Notes under the pieces: generated by a model
What the model was told of the DNA's origin: nothing
Database searches by the model: none
What the model saw: the letters and a program-made list of their open reading frames with translations, nothing else
Part shown: positions 9,052-17,948 of the stretch, piece after piece
How positions within the stretch are numbered: the stretch's first letter is position 1
Layout of the letters: each line of letters begins with the position of its first letter
Origin: Rhodobacteraceae bacterium M385
GTDB taxonomy: Bacteria; Pseudomonadota; Alphaproteobacteria; Rhodobacterales; Rhodobacteraceae
Direction of reading: 5' to 3'
Length of the DNA stretch: 64,000 nt
Assembly (NCBI GenBank): GCA_025141835.1
Contig: CP081102.1
Span: 2,232,001 to 2,296,000 of the forward strand
Program-made: the position numbers and the translations under genes

Positions 9052-9959
9052 GTCTGACGTGTCCACTTATTGCGCAGGCTTTCCAGACCGGCGATCACCC
9101 CATTGGGCAGAAGAAACACCACACCGATGAACAACAGCCCCATGATGATCGGATAGGTGTCCGGGAAGTCGGCCGATAGCCATTCGAACACAAGAAACAG
9201 AGGCACAGCCCCTAGTGCCGGCCCCCAAAGGCGGTTGGCTCCGCCCAAGAGCGCCATGATGACGGTCAGGAAACTGACAGTGGGGTTGAAGACGATCGAC
9301 GGCTCCACATAGACCCATCGCGGCGATACAATGGCGCCGGCAAGGGTCAGCAATATGGCCGATAGCACAAAGGCCAAAAGCTTGGTCTGCGCCAGATTGA
9401 TCCCTGCGTGGGAGGCAACCGTTTCATCATCGCCGATCACTCGAAGGGCAAGGCCCAACCGGCGCCGCTGGATGTAGGCGGCCAACGCGATGGTTACAGC
9501 CCCCAATGCCAGCATCTGCCAGTAGATTTCGCGCGCCGTGATATCGAGGAAGATATAGCGGCCCAAGGTGCCGGTCACATTGACCTCGTACCAAGTGATT
9601 AACTGGCGCACGAGCTCGGCCAAGCCGAAGGTAAAGATCACGAAGTAGACCCCTGACAGCCGCAGGGTCGAAAGCCCAACCAACAGCGCTACAACCGCGC
9701 CCACCAATCCCGCGACCAGCAACACGATGGGGTATGGCAAGGTCTCATTCAGGACCGCAACGGTGTAGGCTCCAATGCCATAGAACGCTACGGTCGCCAG
9801 CGAAATATAGCGCGTATGGCCAGAAAACAGGGACCAGGCCGTGGCCAAGGTGACATAGGTGGCCAGCCCGATTAGCAGACCAATCTGATAGTCACTTGCC
9901 ACTAGCGGCACCAACGCCAACGCAATCAGCGCCACAAGAGAGATAGCAATCACGCGCAT
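9048..9959 (-). CDS. livM: Branched-chain amino acid-type ABC importer, permease LivM
   Basis: A 303-residue polytopic permease with about nine to ten hydrophobic segments. The cytoplasmic coupling stretch around RRRLGLALRVIGDDETVASHAG is the conserved LivM motif that contacts the ATPases. It starts three bases after the livH stop and ends in an ATGA overlap with livG. With LivH it would form the inner-membrane channel for the substrate delivered by the binding protein encoded upstream at 10902-12122. Confidence 0.92.
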   Translation of the reverse strand: MRVIAISLVALIALALVPLVASDYQIGLLIGLATYVTLATAWSLFSGHTRYISLATVAFYGIGAYTVAVLNETLPYPIVLLVAGLVGAVVALLVGLSTLRLSGVYFVIFTFGLAELVRQLITWYEVNVTGTLGRYIFLDITAREIYWQMLALGAVTIALAAYIQRRRLGLALRVIGDDETVASHAGINLAQTKLLAFVLSAILLTLAGAIVSPRWVYVEPSIVFNPTVSFLTVIMALLGGANRLWGPALGAVPLFLVFEWLSADFPDTYPIIMGLLFIGVVFLLPNGVIAGLESLRNKWTRQT

Positions 9960-9962
9960 GAC

Positions 9963-10829
9963 TCAGTTCCTTCCGAACAGGCCCTGAGGGCGCCAGAGTA
10001 GTACAAGCAAGAAGATGGCGAATGTGGCCGCAAGGGTCAGGCCCGGATCAATCGCTGTGGCCACGAATGTCTCGATCAGGCCAAGGGCAAGCCCGGCTAC
10101 CAGCGCTCCGCCGACATTGCCTTTGCCACCCATGATCACAATCACAAGGGCTTTCATCGTAATGATGACCCCTTCAGTGGCCGAGAACGTCTGATACATC
10201 GCCAGCGCCCCCCCTGCCGTGGCCGCCAGCGCGGTGCCAAGGGCAAAGCCCTGCCGCGCCACCCGGTTCACGTCGATCCCCACAAGCGGCGCGGACCCCG
10301 GGCTCAGGGCAACCGCACGCAGCGACAGGCCCCAACGGGTTCTTGTCAGCACCAACAACAGCCCTGCCCCTGCAACGACGCAGATAACAAATGCAATCAA
10401 ACGGTTAGCCGAGACCGACACCCCCAAGATGTCCACCCCCTGATCGAGATAAGAGATCGAGGTGAAGTTGGGTCCGAAGGTGATCAGCAACAGCCCTTGC
10501 AGCAAAAAGAGCAGTCCGAATGTGGCAAGGATTGAATCGACCTCTAGCCGTCCACTGGCACCTGAGCGTTTGACCAAAGGCCGCATCATCACCGCATAAA
10601 GCAGCCAACCCGCGCCATAGCCTGCCGGTGTCAGCAAGAGGATCGACAAAACCGGCGACAGGTTCAGCCCTTGGAACGCCCAGACCAGAAAGAACGCGGC
10701 AACCAGCGTCACTTCTCCGTAGGCAAGGTTCATAATACGGGCGATGCCGTATTGCAGCGTCAGACCAAGGGCCAACAGCGCATAGGTTCCGCCAAGCACG
10801 GTCCCAAGGATCAATACAGTGAGAAACAT
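9963..10829 (-). CDS. livH: Branched-chain amino acid-type ABC importer, permease LivH
   Basis: A 288-residue permease with about eight membrane segments. The N-terminus TYALLALGLTLQYGIARIMN followed by LAYGEV is the LivH hallmark, and the C-terminal loop has MGGKGNVGGALV. The ATG at 10829 is chosen because the hydrophobic segment begins directly after it; the frame is open to 10865 but the extra residues are hydrophilic and overlap a strong hairpin. The ribosome binding site is poor. The gene is separated from the binding protein gene by 72 bases that contain that stem-loop. Confidence 0.9.
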   Translation of the reverse strand: MFLTVLILGTVLGGTYALLALGLTLQYGIARIMNLAYGEVTLVAAFFLVWAFQGLNLSPVLSILLLTPAGYGAGWLLYAVMMRPLVKRSGASGRLEVDSILATFGLLFLLQGLLLITFGPNFTSISYLDQGVDILGVSVSANRLIAFVICVVAGAGLLLVLTRTRWGLSLRAVALSPGSAPLVGIDVNRVARQGFALGTALAATAGGALAMYQTFSATEGVIITMKALVIVIMGGKGNVGGALVAGLALGLIETFVATAIDPGLTLAATFAIFLLVLLWRPQGLFGRN

Positions 10830-10853
10830 TTCATGTGTCCGGGAGAAGGTGGT

Positions 10854-10878
10854 GCCGGGCCCCATGACAGGGCCCGGC
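10854..10878 (-). other. Intercistronic stem-loop between binding protein gene and livH
   Basis: A perfect 9-bp stem (GCCGGGCCC paired with GGGCCCGGC) with a 7-base loop. No T-run follows it in the direction of transcription, so it is more likely an mRNA-stabilising or attenuating hairpin than a full terminator. Confidence 0.6.
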
Positions 10879-10901
10879 GGAAAAGCGTGGCCGTGGCGGG
10901 C

Positions 10902-12122
10902 CTATTCCCAGCCAGACCGAGGGATCACCGCGTCTGAGGCGCCCTCTGCGTCGCTGGGGTTGACCGCCCGGAACGATCCTTCCTGCCATTGACCAACCCA
11001 CCACAGATCCCGCAGTTGGTTATCTTCCAGCGTGACCTCTCCGATGATCGTCTCAAAGGAGCCAGTCGAAAGCTCGTTCGCCAGTGCCCCGTGATCCAGT
11101 CCAACACGCTCGATCGATTGCGCCAGCATTTCCAGCGAGGCATAGGTCACTGCCGAAGCCCAACTATCGGGGGGGCTGCCGACGAACGCCGTGTGATCTT
11201 CAAAATATGCAGCGATTTCAGGGGAATCCGGGTTCACGCCGCCAATCGACATAACCCCTTCTTCCTGACCCTCTGCGATGCCGGGATAGATCGGGAACGC
11301 GCCGCCGACCCCGATGTAGAACACCGGCGGGTTATACCCCATTGACCGGGCCGTGCCGGTGATCCCGAAGCTGCCGGGCGGGTAGGAAAAGGCGATGAAG
11401 CTGTCAGCGCCCGAATTTTGCGCCTCGCTCAGGATCGCGGCGAAGTCAGAGGTCCCCAGCGGGTAGGTTTCGTCATAGACCAGCTCAAAACCTGCCTCTT
11501 CAAATGCGGGACGAGCGCCGTTAATCAGGTCGATCCCAAAACCATCGGCCACGGAAACAACCGCCACTTGGTTATTGATCGAACCCGCCTCTTGGGCTGC
11601 CGACAGGACTTCTACCAGACCTTCTGCATAGTCGCTGCCACCGCCAAGCATCCAATAGCTCCGCTCCCACCGGGCGGCAAATTCCGGCGCGCGGTCCGTT
11701 ACGGCTGTTACCGCCAACTGCGGGTAGCCAAAGCGGTCAAACAACGGGGCCACGGCAAGGTTCGCCCCGGTGCCCCAAGGCGGCAGAATAAGGTCTACCT
11801 CGTCATGGGTCGCGAGCCGCTCAAACGCCCGCACAAGGTCTTCGTTCAAAGAGCGGCTGTCGTATTCCACGACCTCAATCATGCGTTGGCTGCCATCGGG
11901 CATAGTCAGCCCCCCGGCGGCATTCACATTATTCACCCACAGCTCATAATTAGGGATCGTGGTGATCCCGGCCCCGGTGGCATTTGCGCCGGTACGCGCC
12001 ACGGCGTAGCCGATGGTAATCGCGTCGTCTTGGGCATGGGCGAGTGTAGCCTGCATGGCAAGCGCCGAGGTCAGGCCGATCGAAATCGCGCGCCAAGTGG
12101 CGCGTTTGGTCATCGTATTCAT
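10902..12122 (-). CDS. Periplasmic substrate-binding protein of HAAT ABC importer (LivK/Peripla_BP_6 type)
   Basis: A 406-residue type I periplasmic binding protein. The N-terminus has a positively charged start, a hydrophobic stretch and an AHA-Q cleavage-like site near residue 30, consistent with Sec export. The mature part begins with ITIGYAVARTGANATGAG, the usual binding-protein fold start, and includes the NNVNAAGGL segment. A GGGAGG ribosome binding site lies six bases before the ATG. It is the first gene of the six-gene operon that ends with an aldehyde dehydrogenase, and is divergent from an AraC-type regulator. The ligand is unknown; context suggests an aromatic or aldehyde-yielding compound. 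Confidence 0.88.
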   Translation of the reverse strand: MNTMTKRATWRAISIGLTSALAMQATLAHAQDDAITIGYAVARTGANATGAGITTIPNYELWVNNVNAAGGLTMPDGSQRMIEVVEYDSRSLNEDLVRAFERLATHDEVDLILPPWGTGANLAVAPLFDRFGYPQLAVTAVTDRAPEFAARWERSYWMLGGGSDYAEGLVEVLSAAQEAGSINNQVAVVSVADGFGIDLINGARPAFEEAGFELVYDETYPLGTSDFAAILSEAQNSGADSFIAFSYPPGSFGITGTARSMGYNPPVFYIGVGGAFPIYPGIAEGQEEGVMSIGGVNPDSPEIAAYFEDHTAFVGSPPDSWASAVTYASLEMLAQSIERVGLDHGALANELSTGSFETIIGEVTLEDNQLRDLWWVGQWQEGSFRAVNPSDAEGASDAVIPRSGWE

Positions 12123-12231
12123 GGTATCCTCCCTAACTCCGGCACACCTGATGTCAGCGGGCCGAACAGAACACGCGATCCATTCCCTGCGCGTTCTTCA
12201 CCACCGTAGCCCCAAGGTTCGGCACAAAAAA

Positions 12232-12262
12232 TGTATTTTTCAGTCTAATAATTGTACTTTTC
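12232..12262. promoter_or_regulatory. Candidate AraC operator: two direct repeats, 21-bp period
   Basis: TGTATTTTTC (12232-12241) and TGTACTTTTC (12253-12262) match at 9 of 10 positions and start exactly 21 bases apart, two helical turns, the arrangement AraC/XylS-type activators bind. They sit in the 175-base gap between the importer operon and the divergent AraC-family gene. Binding by that regulator is inferred. Confidence 0.5.
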
Positions 12263-12297
12263 TTGACGTTCCGATGCGCAGGGTCCACCCTAGCCCC

Positions 12298-13179
12298 ATG
12301 CGAACCACGTCCCCTTCTTCCCCACAGGATCGACGCCTATCGGTGCAGGAAATCCGAAGCCCCCTCACCCGCTCGGCCTATTTCCTGTCGGCTGGTCGCG
12401 CGCAACTCTTGCTGATGTATGCCGGCGAGGCGCATTTGCGCCCGACGGGAAGCCAAGGGGACACGGCGGCTTCCGGGGCCTCTGGTGCCCGTGTCATCTG
12501 GTTGAATGACGGAGCAGACCGTGAACTGGTCGTAGAGGGCGGCACGCGGGGACTTCTCGCCTTTATCCCCCACGACGCGGTCATGCGGGCCTTTCCCGCC
12601 ACCCCATTGGGAGAGCATATGCGCGACACCCTAGCTCAGCCCCTTTCCCTCGGCATTGAAGACACAAGCAAGCTATCGGGATTGATCGGGGACATCCGTG
12701 AGGAATTGGCAAGCGGTGCGCCGGGCGTGGATTTGGCGGTGGATCACCTGCTGTCACTGCTGCTCCTGCGGCTTTGGCGCCATGCGCGCAGCTACCTTGT
12801 GGCCTCGGGCAGTGCGCCGCAACGGCTGGCGGAACGCTTTATGCTTTTGGCAAGCCGCCACGCACGCGACCAATGGCGCGTGGCTGACTACGCAAAAGAG
12901 TTGAACGTAGACACCGACCGCCTGCGCGCCGAAATCCGGCGCAGCACAAATCTGTCGCCCAAAGCCTATCTGCAACGCGAGCTCCTGCGCGAGGCCTGCG
13001 ATCTTCTTACCAACACGGGCATGACAACGGGTCAAATCGCGTTTCATCTGGGGTTTACCGATGCGGCGTATTTCTCTCGGGTGTTCAGCCAACAAATGGG
13101 CAGCCCTCCGGCCCGCTACAGGCGCGACCAAGCCTCCGCATTGCCAGCCGAAGAAGCGTCGTTTGCGGCATGGCCGTAA
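12298..13179 (+). CDS. AraC-family transcriptional regulator
   Basis: A protein of about 293 residues whose C-terminal ~100 residues form the AraC/XylS double helix-turn-helix: VADYAKELNVDTDRLRAEIRR for the first helix pair, and TTGQIAFHLGFTDAAYFSRVF then GSPPARYRR for the second. The N-terminal part is a cupin-like effector domain typical of regulators that sense small organic substrates. ATG 12298 is chosen; another ATG at 12274 is possible. No clear ribosome binding site precedes either, and a TTGACG box at 12263 raises the possibility of a leaderless or very short leader. It is divergent from the HAAT/aldehyde dehydrogenase operon and is its likely activator. Confidence 0.85.
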   Translation: MRTTSPSSPQDRRLSVQEIRSPLTRSAYFLSAGRAQLLLMYAGEAHLRPTGSQGDTAASGASGARVIWLNDGADRELVVEGGTRGLLAFIPHDAVMRAFPATPLGEHMRDTLAQPLSLGIEDTSKLSGLIGDIREELASGAPGVDLAVDHLLSLLLLRLWRHARSYLVASGSAPQRLAERFMLLASRHARDQWRVADYAKELNVDTDRLRAEIRRSTNLSPKAYLQRELLREACDLLTNTGMTTGQIAFHLGFTDAAYFSRVFSQQMGSPPARYRRDQASALPAEEASFAAWP

Positions 13180-13307
13180 GGCGCGGGTGGTCCTGAACCC
13201 GAGATGGCCCGGATCTGCCTCCACGTTCTGAAGAGGTGCCGAACGCCCAAGAGAGGCCCACACCGCAGCGAGGGGCAGCCGCCTCGACCATTCCAGCACT
13301 GGCGCCG

Positions 13308-14009
13308 TTAGGCGTTCAGGCTAAAGGCGTCTTGCACGGCGGCGCGTGTCGTCTGATCCTTTCGGGCCGCGAAGGATGTGGCACCGCGGTTCAGGACATA
13401 GAATTGATCGGCAAGGTCGTAGGCGAAATCGAAATACTGTTCGACCAAGATCAGGGCCATCTGCCCTTCTTCACGAAGTTGCCGGATCACGTCGCCGATC
13501 AATTGGATGATATTGGGCTGAATGCCTTCTGTCGGCTCGTCCATCAAAAGCAACTTCGGCTTGGTCACCAGCGCACGCCCGAACGCCAGTTGTTGCTGCT
13601 GCCCCCCCGACAGGTCACCACCCCTTCGGTGCTCCATGTCTTTGAGCACGGGAAACAGATCGAATATCCGGTCCGGCACGAAACGCTCATCCTTGGGTAA
13701 ACAAGCCAGCCCGGTTTCGAGGTTTTCGCGAACCGTCAGCAAGGGAAAGATCATCCGGCCCTGCGGCACATAAGCGACGCCCATCTGCGCGAGGCGATGG
13801 GCCGATTGAACCGGCAGCGTTTGCCCGTCCAGCACGACATCGCCGCCTGATCGCGCATGGGTGCCCGCGATGGCGTTCATCAAAGAGGTCTTGCCAACCC
13901 CATTGGTGCCCATGATGCAGGTGACTTCGCCCTGTAGGGCTTCGATAGAAATGCCATTCAAAATCTGGCTGCCGCCGTAATGAAGGGTCAGGTCGCGGGT
14001 TTCCAACAT
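13308..14009 (-). CDS. urtE: Urea ABC importer, ATPase UrtE
   Basis: A 233-residue ABC ATPase. Walker A is GTNGVGKT (residues 34-41), the signature is DLSGGQQQQLAFGRAL and Walker B is LLLMDEP. The phrase DEPTEGIQPNII right after Walker B is diagnostic for UrtE. The ATG lies one base after the urtD stop. Together with UrtD it drives high-affinity import of urea or short-chain amides. It is the last gene of the urtABCDE operon. No urease genes are in the window. Confidence 0.94.
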   Translation of the reverse strand: MLETRDLTLHYGGSQILNGISIEALQGEVTCIMGTNGVGKTSLMNAIAGTHARSGGDVVLDGQTLPVQSAHRLAQMGVAYVPQGRMIFPLLTVRENLETGLACLPKDERFVPDRIFDLFPVLKDMEHRRGGDLSGGQQQQLAFGRALVTKPKLLLMDEPTEGIQPNIIQLIGDVIRQLREEGQMALILVEQYFDFAYDLADQFYVLNRGATSFAARKDQTTRAAVQDAFSLNA

Positions 14010-14010
14010 G

Positions 14011-14751
14011 TCAGCGCCCCAAATAAACTTCGATGACACGCTGGTTGGCCATGACGTGATCCAGTGACCCTTCCGCCAGAACAGAGCCTTCGTGCAGAAC
14101 CGTTACCTTGCAATCAAGGCGACGCACGAAATCCATGTCGTGTTCCACCACAACCACCGCGTGGTTTTTCGCCAAACGCTTCAGCAGCGATGTCGTATGA
14201 TTTCGTTCTTCCGTGGTCATCCCGGCGGCAGGTTCATCCACCAGCAACAGCTTGGGATCTTGAGCGAGCAACATACCGATCTCCAGCCATTGTTTCTGGC
14301 CGTGGCTCAGCGATCCGGCCTGCTGGTCCAGCACATCGGTCAGGCTGATCTCTTCTGCCAGTTCAGCAATCCGGGTTCGGTCCGCCTCGGTCACCCGATC
14401 CAGAAGCGCGGCAACCGGCCCGCGGGGTTTCTTGAGGGAGACCCGCAGGTTGTCCCAAACCGATTGCTGCTCGAACACCGTGGGGCGTTGGAATTTCCGC
14501 CCGATCCCGGCCTGCGCGATCTGCGCCTCGGACATCGACAGCAGGGAATGGCCCAGATCACCCCACCGAACTGTGCCCTCATCGGGGCGTGTTTTGCCGG
14601 TGACGATATCCATGAAGGTGGTCTTGCCCGCACCATTCGGGCCGATCACCGCGCGCATTTCCGACTGCGCAATGGCGAAGCTAAGGTTATTGATCGCCTT
14701 GAACCCATCGAAGGAAACAGAAACGCCGCTGACTTCTAAAATCGCGCTCAT
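14011..14751 (-). CDS. urtD: Urea ABC importer, ATPase UrtD
   Basis: A 246-residue ABC ATPase with Walker A GPNGAGKT (37-44), the UrtD-specific segment GIGRKFQRPTVFE, signature LSHGQKQWLEIGMLL and Walker B LLLVDEPAAGMT. The ATG forms an ATGA overlap with the end of urtC; the frame is open further upstream but only within urtC. It pairs with UrtE as the ATPase of the importer. Confidence 0.94.
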   Translation of the reverse strand: MSAILEVSGVSVSFDGFKAINNLSFAIAQSEMRAVIGPNGAGKTTFMDIVTGKTRPDEGTVRWGDLGHSLLSMSEAQIAQAGIGRKFQRPTVFEQQSVWDNLRVSLKKPRGPVAALLDRVTEADRTRIAELAEEISLTDVLDQQAGSLSHGQKQWLEIGMLLAQDPKLLLVDEPAAGMTTEERNHTTSLLKRLAKNHAVVVVEHDMDFVRRLDCKVTVLHEGSVLAEGSLDHVMANQRVIEVYLGR

Positions 14752-15911
14752 GATTGCTTCTTTCTGTCGAGAAGATCGACCAAGCCGCCAAGCCCTTTCG
14801 GGGCGAAAAGCGTGACCAATACGAAGCCCAGGCCAAGCAGAACCGGCCACCAGTCGACCCATTCGATGGTAAAGAGGCCAAGGTTCACATCAGGCGCCCG
14901 CCCGCCAGTGAAATAGGTGGATAACAGTGAGACAAGCGCCGCGCCAATGACCGCGCCGTACAACCTGCCGCGCCCGCCGATGGCGACCCAAACGGCAAGG
15001 TAGATCGAGGCGATTGGCGCGATCTCATCGGGGTTAATGATGCCCGCTTGCGGGTAGTAGAGCGCTCCGGCGATGCCGCACAAAATGCCCGTCAGTGTGA
15101 AGACGAACAGTTTGAACACCTCGACCCGGTAGCCAAGGAAGCGGACCCGCTGCTCATCATCACGGATGCCGCGCACAATGCTGCCGAATTTACCGGAAAC
15201 CACCCAGGCCGCCGCGACGTAGCTAAGGCCAAGCGCCAAGGCGGAGGCCCAGAAAAACCAGACCGATATCTGATCTTGCCCAAAGCGGTCCGCACCGGGG
15301 ATATTTTGCAGGCCCGACAACCCGTTGTTGCCCCGTAACCCGGTGTCGTTCTGGAACAGGTACAGCGACAGCGCGAGGGTAAAGGCTTGGGTCAGGATCG
15401 ACAGGTAAACGCCCGTGACACGGCTGCGAAAGGCAAGCCAGCCAAAGACCAGCGCCAAGGCGCCCGGCACCAGTACGATCAACAAGAGCGTCAGGAACAA
15501 GCTGCCCGAGGCCGCCCACATCCACGGCCACCCTTCCGCGCCCACGACGCTGAAAATCTGCAACGCGGTGGCGTCGCTGACCTCTGCTTGCGTCGGTGGA
15601 ATGACGGCGGCCTCAAGGTTGGCGCGCACCACGGCCTCGGTCCGGGCTGTCATCAGCCACATGCCGATCACATAGCCCCCCACCCCGAAAAAGGCGAAGT
15701 GGCCGAGGCTGAGAATACCGCAGTACCCCCATACAAGGTCCATCGCCAAAGCCGCGAGACAAAGGCACAGGGTCATGCCCAACACCTTGGTAAAGCTGAC
15801 CGAAATCAAGCCCGCGCCGTAAGCCTCGGACATTACGGTGACGCCGATCGTGAAGAGGGTCAGAAGGCCGATGAAAATCGGGACAGAGCGGTTGCGCGTG
15901 AAAACTTGCAT
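14748..15911 (-). CDS. urtC: Urea ABC importer, permease UrtC
   Basis: A 387-residue LivM-like permease. Features of UrtC are the SLGHFAFFGVGGYVIGMWLM segment and a longer loop near residues 95-130 than in LivM, and the coupling stretch GKFGSIVRGIRDDEQRVRFLG. Around ten hydrophobic segments are visible. It begins three bases after the urtB stop and overlaps urtD by four bases. It forms the transmembrane pore with UrtB in the inner membrane. Confidence 0.93.
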   Translation of the reverse strand: MQVFTRNRSVPIFIGLLTLFTIGVTVMSEAYGAGLISVSFTKVLGMTLCLCLAALAMDLVWGYCGILSLGHFAFFGVGGYVIGMWLMTARTEAVVRANLEAAVIPPTQAEVSDATALQIFSVVGAEGWPWMWAASGSLFLTLLLIVLVPGALALVFGWLAFRSRVTGVYLSILTQAFTLALSLYLFQNDTGLRGNNGLSGLQNIPGADRFGQDQISVWFFWASALALGLSYVAAAWVVSGKFGSIVRGIRDDEQRVRFLGYRVEVFKLFVFTLTGILCGIAGALYYPQAGIINPDEIAPIASIYLAVWVAIGGRGRLYGAVIGAALVSLLSTYFTGGRAPDVNLGLFTIEWVDWWPVLLGLGFVLVTLFAPKGLGGLVDLLDRKKQS

Positions 15912-15914
15912 GCC

Positions 15915-17876
15915 TCAGTCCCCCGCCGCGCGGCCTTTGAGGGCGATGATCCCCCTGGGCCGGAACTGGATGAACAAGATCACGAAAAGGATCATGTAGG
16001 TTTGGGCGGCAAGGGTGTTGGACGGGTTCAGCCATTCAATCGCCTTTTGCAGGCTGCCGATCATGGTCGCGCCGACCAGGGTGCCAAACACATTGCCCAC
16101 GCCGCCGACAACAACGGTCATGAAACTTTGCACGATATAGCCCGAGCCCATATCGGGCACGACTTGTGAGAACAGGCCAATGGCCACCCCGGCGATACCC
16201 GCAATGCCCGACCCCAGACCGAAGGTCAGCATGTTGATGCGGTCAGGGTTGATCCCCATGGATGCCGCCATACGCGGGTTTTGCGTGACCGCGCGCACCT
16301 CCAGCCCCAAGCGGGTGCGGTTCAAGATGCCCCACAAGAGCAAGAAGAAGACGACGCCCAACAAGAAAATCCCGATACGGATGGAACTGATGGCGAGCAC
16401 ATCGTTCACCACCACCGACCCGGCCAGCCAATCCGGCGGCGTCAGGGGGCGGGCCTGCGTGCCGAAGATCTGACGCACGATCTGCTGCAACGCGATAGAG
16501 ATGCCGAAGGTGGCGAGCAGAGTTTCCAACGGGCGATGATACAGCCACCGGATCACGCTACGCTCCATCAACACGCCCGCTGCAAAGGTCACTGCGAAGG
16601 CCAGCGGGATCGCAATGGCAATCGACAAAGTGTAATTGGAAACAGCGGTTTGCACGACGTAGCCGGTATAGGCGCCCATCATGATGAATTCCCCATGGGC
16701 CATGTTGATCACGCCCATGACGCCAAAGGTAATCGCCAGCCCGATAGCCGCCAGAAAGTAGATCGACGCCAGCGAAATCCCATCGAGCGACAGGTCGAAA
16801 AACCGGAACACGCCGACGTTGAATTCGGTCTCGCCCAATGCCTCATTCGCGGCATCGGTGATGTTTTGGTCCGGTTCGCGATAGATTTCGATGAACTGGT
16901 AGGCCGCCAGTGATGCCGCGATGTCTGCGGCGGTCGGGGCAGGCTCGGCAAGGCCCTCGGCCACCAGCGCGGCATAGGCTTGGTCGCGGTTGGCCTCGGT
17001 ATCCAAAGTGGCCGTAGGCAGCCCCCCTACCCGTCCGTCCACGACATTGGCCGACAAAACCGCCAAGCGGTCCGAGCCGGGGATGAGCGCGGGGGCGAGA
17101 CCTTCGTCCACCAACATCTGATAGGCCGCATCAACAGACAATTCGCCAGAACCCGGCGTAAGAATTTCCGCGATGTTGGCCCCTTCGGGTGTCTCGGCGT
17201 GGACCTCTAACTCGGTCGCTAGAAGTGGGTTCAGCGTGGCCCGTGCCCCGAGGCTGACGTTGCCCGCAAGGCTTTGGATGGCGGCGATACGCTCGGCCTC
17301 ATCCTGCGCAAAGGTAATGACTAGACGGGGCAGAATGATCGCCAAACGGTCTTGCAACTGGGGATCGGTTTCGGCCTCTAGCCTGGCACGCAGAAGCGGC
17401 AGATGGCTGGCATCGGGCCGGTTCTCGATGGCGTCGAGCGCGGTGGCCCGTTGCAACGGGTCCTCGGCGGCCACTTGGAACTGCACCAATGCGCCAGAAA
17501 TCACCCGGCGCACGCCGCCATTGGGGCGCAGTTGCGTCACCTCTCGTGATGTGGCGGTGCCAAGGGCTGCGCCCGTTGAGATGTCGATTAGGGTCAGCGG
17601 GTCCGCGTCAGCGTCTTCGACATAGACAAATACCCCGTCGCTATCGCGTTGATAGACCTCGCGGGCTTCCCATCGGGAAAGGAACTGCGGCACCATCGCC
17701 AAGCCACTTTCCGAGAGGATATCCAGAACCTCCTGCACGGTACGTCGCGAGGGGTCAGCGACCATTTCGGCATTGTCTTGGAGAAGCGCTTGCAGATCAT
17801 CCTGCGCATGAACTCGCTGCGGCATGGCTTGGGCCAGGCAAAGGGCGAGAACGACAGCAATGGTAAGTCGGATCAC
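15915..17876 (-). CDS. urtB: Urea ABC importer, permease UrtB with large N-terminal periplasmic domain
   Basis: A 653-residue protein with an N-terminal signal peptide (cleavage near residue 24 after VHA), a soluble domain of about 320 residues with alpha-helical, HEAT-like character, then the LivH-like permease from about residue 365 (AIGLAITFGVMGVINMAHGE). The long form of UrtB is common in proteobacteria; the periplasmic extension has no established role that I know. The start codon is GTG with only a weak purine-rich ribosome binding site. It is separated from urtA by 72 bases carrying a 12-bp hairpin. Confidence 0.93.
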   Translation of the reverse strand: MIRLTIAVVLALCLAQAMPQRVHAQDDLQALLQDNAEMVADPSRRTVQEVLDILSESGLAMVPQFLSRWEAREVYQRDSDGVFVYVEDADADPLTLIDISTGAALGTATSREVTQLRPNGGVRRVISGALVQFQVAAEDPLQRATALDAIENRPDASHLPLLRARLEAETDPQLQDRLAIILPRLVITFAQDEAERIAAIQSLAGNVSLGARATLNPLLATELEVHAETPEGANIAEILTPGSGELSVDAAYQMLVDEGLAPALIPGSDRLAVLSANVVDGRVGGLPTATLDTEANRDQAYAALVAEGLAEPAPTAADIAASLAAYQFIEIYREPDQNITDAANEALGETEFNVGVFRFFDLSLDGISLASIYFLAAIGLAITFGVMGVINMAHGEFIMMGAYTGYVVQTAVSNYTLSIAIAIPLAFAVTFAAGVLMERSVIRWLYHRPLETLLATFGISIALQQIVRQIFGTQARPLTPPDWLAGSVVVNDVLAISSIRIGIFLLGVVFFLLLWGILNRTRLGLEVRAVTQNPRMAASMGINPDRINMLTFGLGSGIAGIAGVAIGLFSQVVPDMGSGYIVQSFMTVVVGGVGNVFGTLVGATMIGSLQKAIEWLNPSNTLAAQTYMILFVILFIQFRPRGIIALKGRAAGD

Positions 17877-17902
17877 GGTCTATCTTCTTTTCTTGAAGGT
17901 CT

Positions 17903-17931
17903 ATGCGGGCCGCGACGAACGCGGCCCGCAT
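17903..17931 (-). other. Intercistronic stem-loop between urtA and urtB
   Basis: A perfect 12-bp stem (ATGCGGGCCGCG with its complement) and a 5-base loop, followed on the transcribed strand by a purine-rich stretch rather than T's. It probably protects or partially terminates the urtA message, giving excess binding protein over permease. Confidence 0.65.
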
Positions 17932-17948
17932 GTCTTCCCCATAGGGGC

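Noticed and set aside
15387..16169. 260-codon plus-strand frame across the urtB/urtC junction
   Set aside because: Runs antisense to two well-supported permease genes and is highly charged without domain signs.
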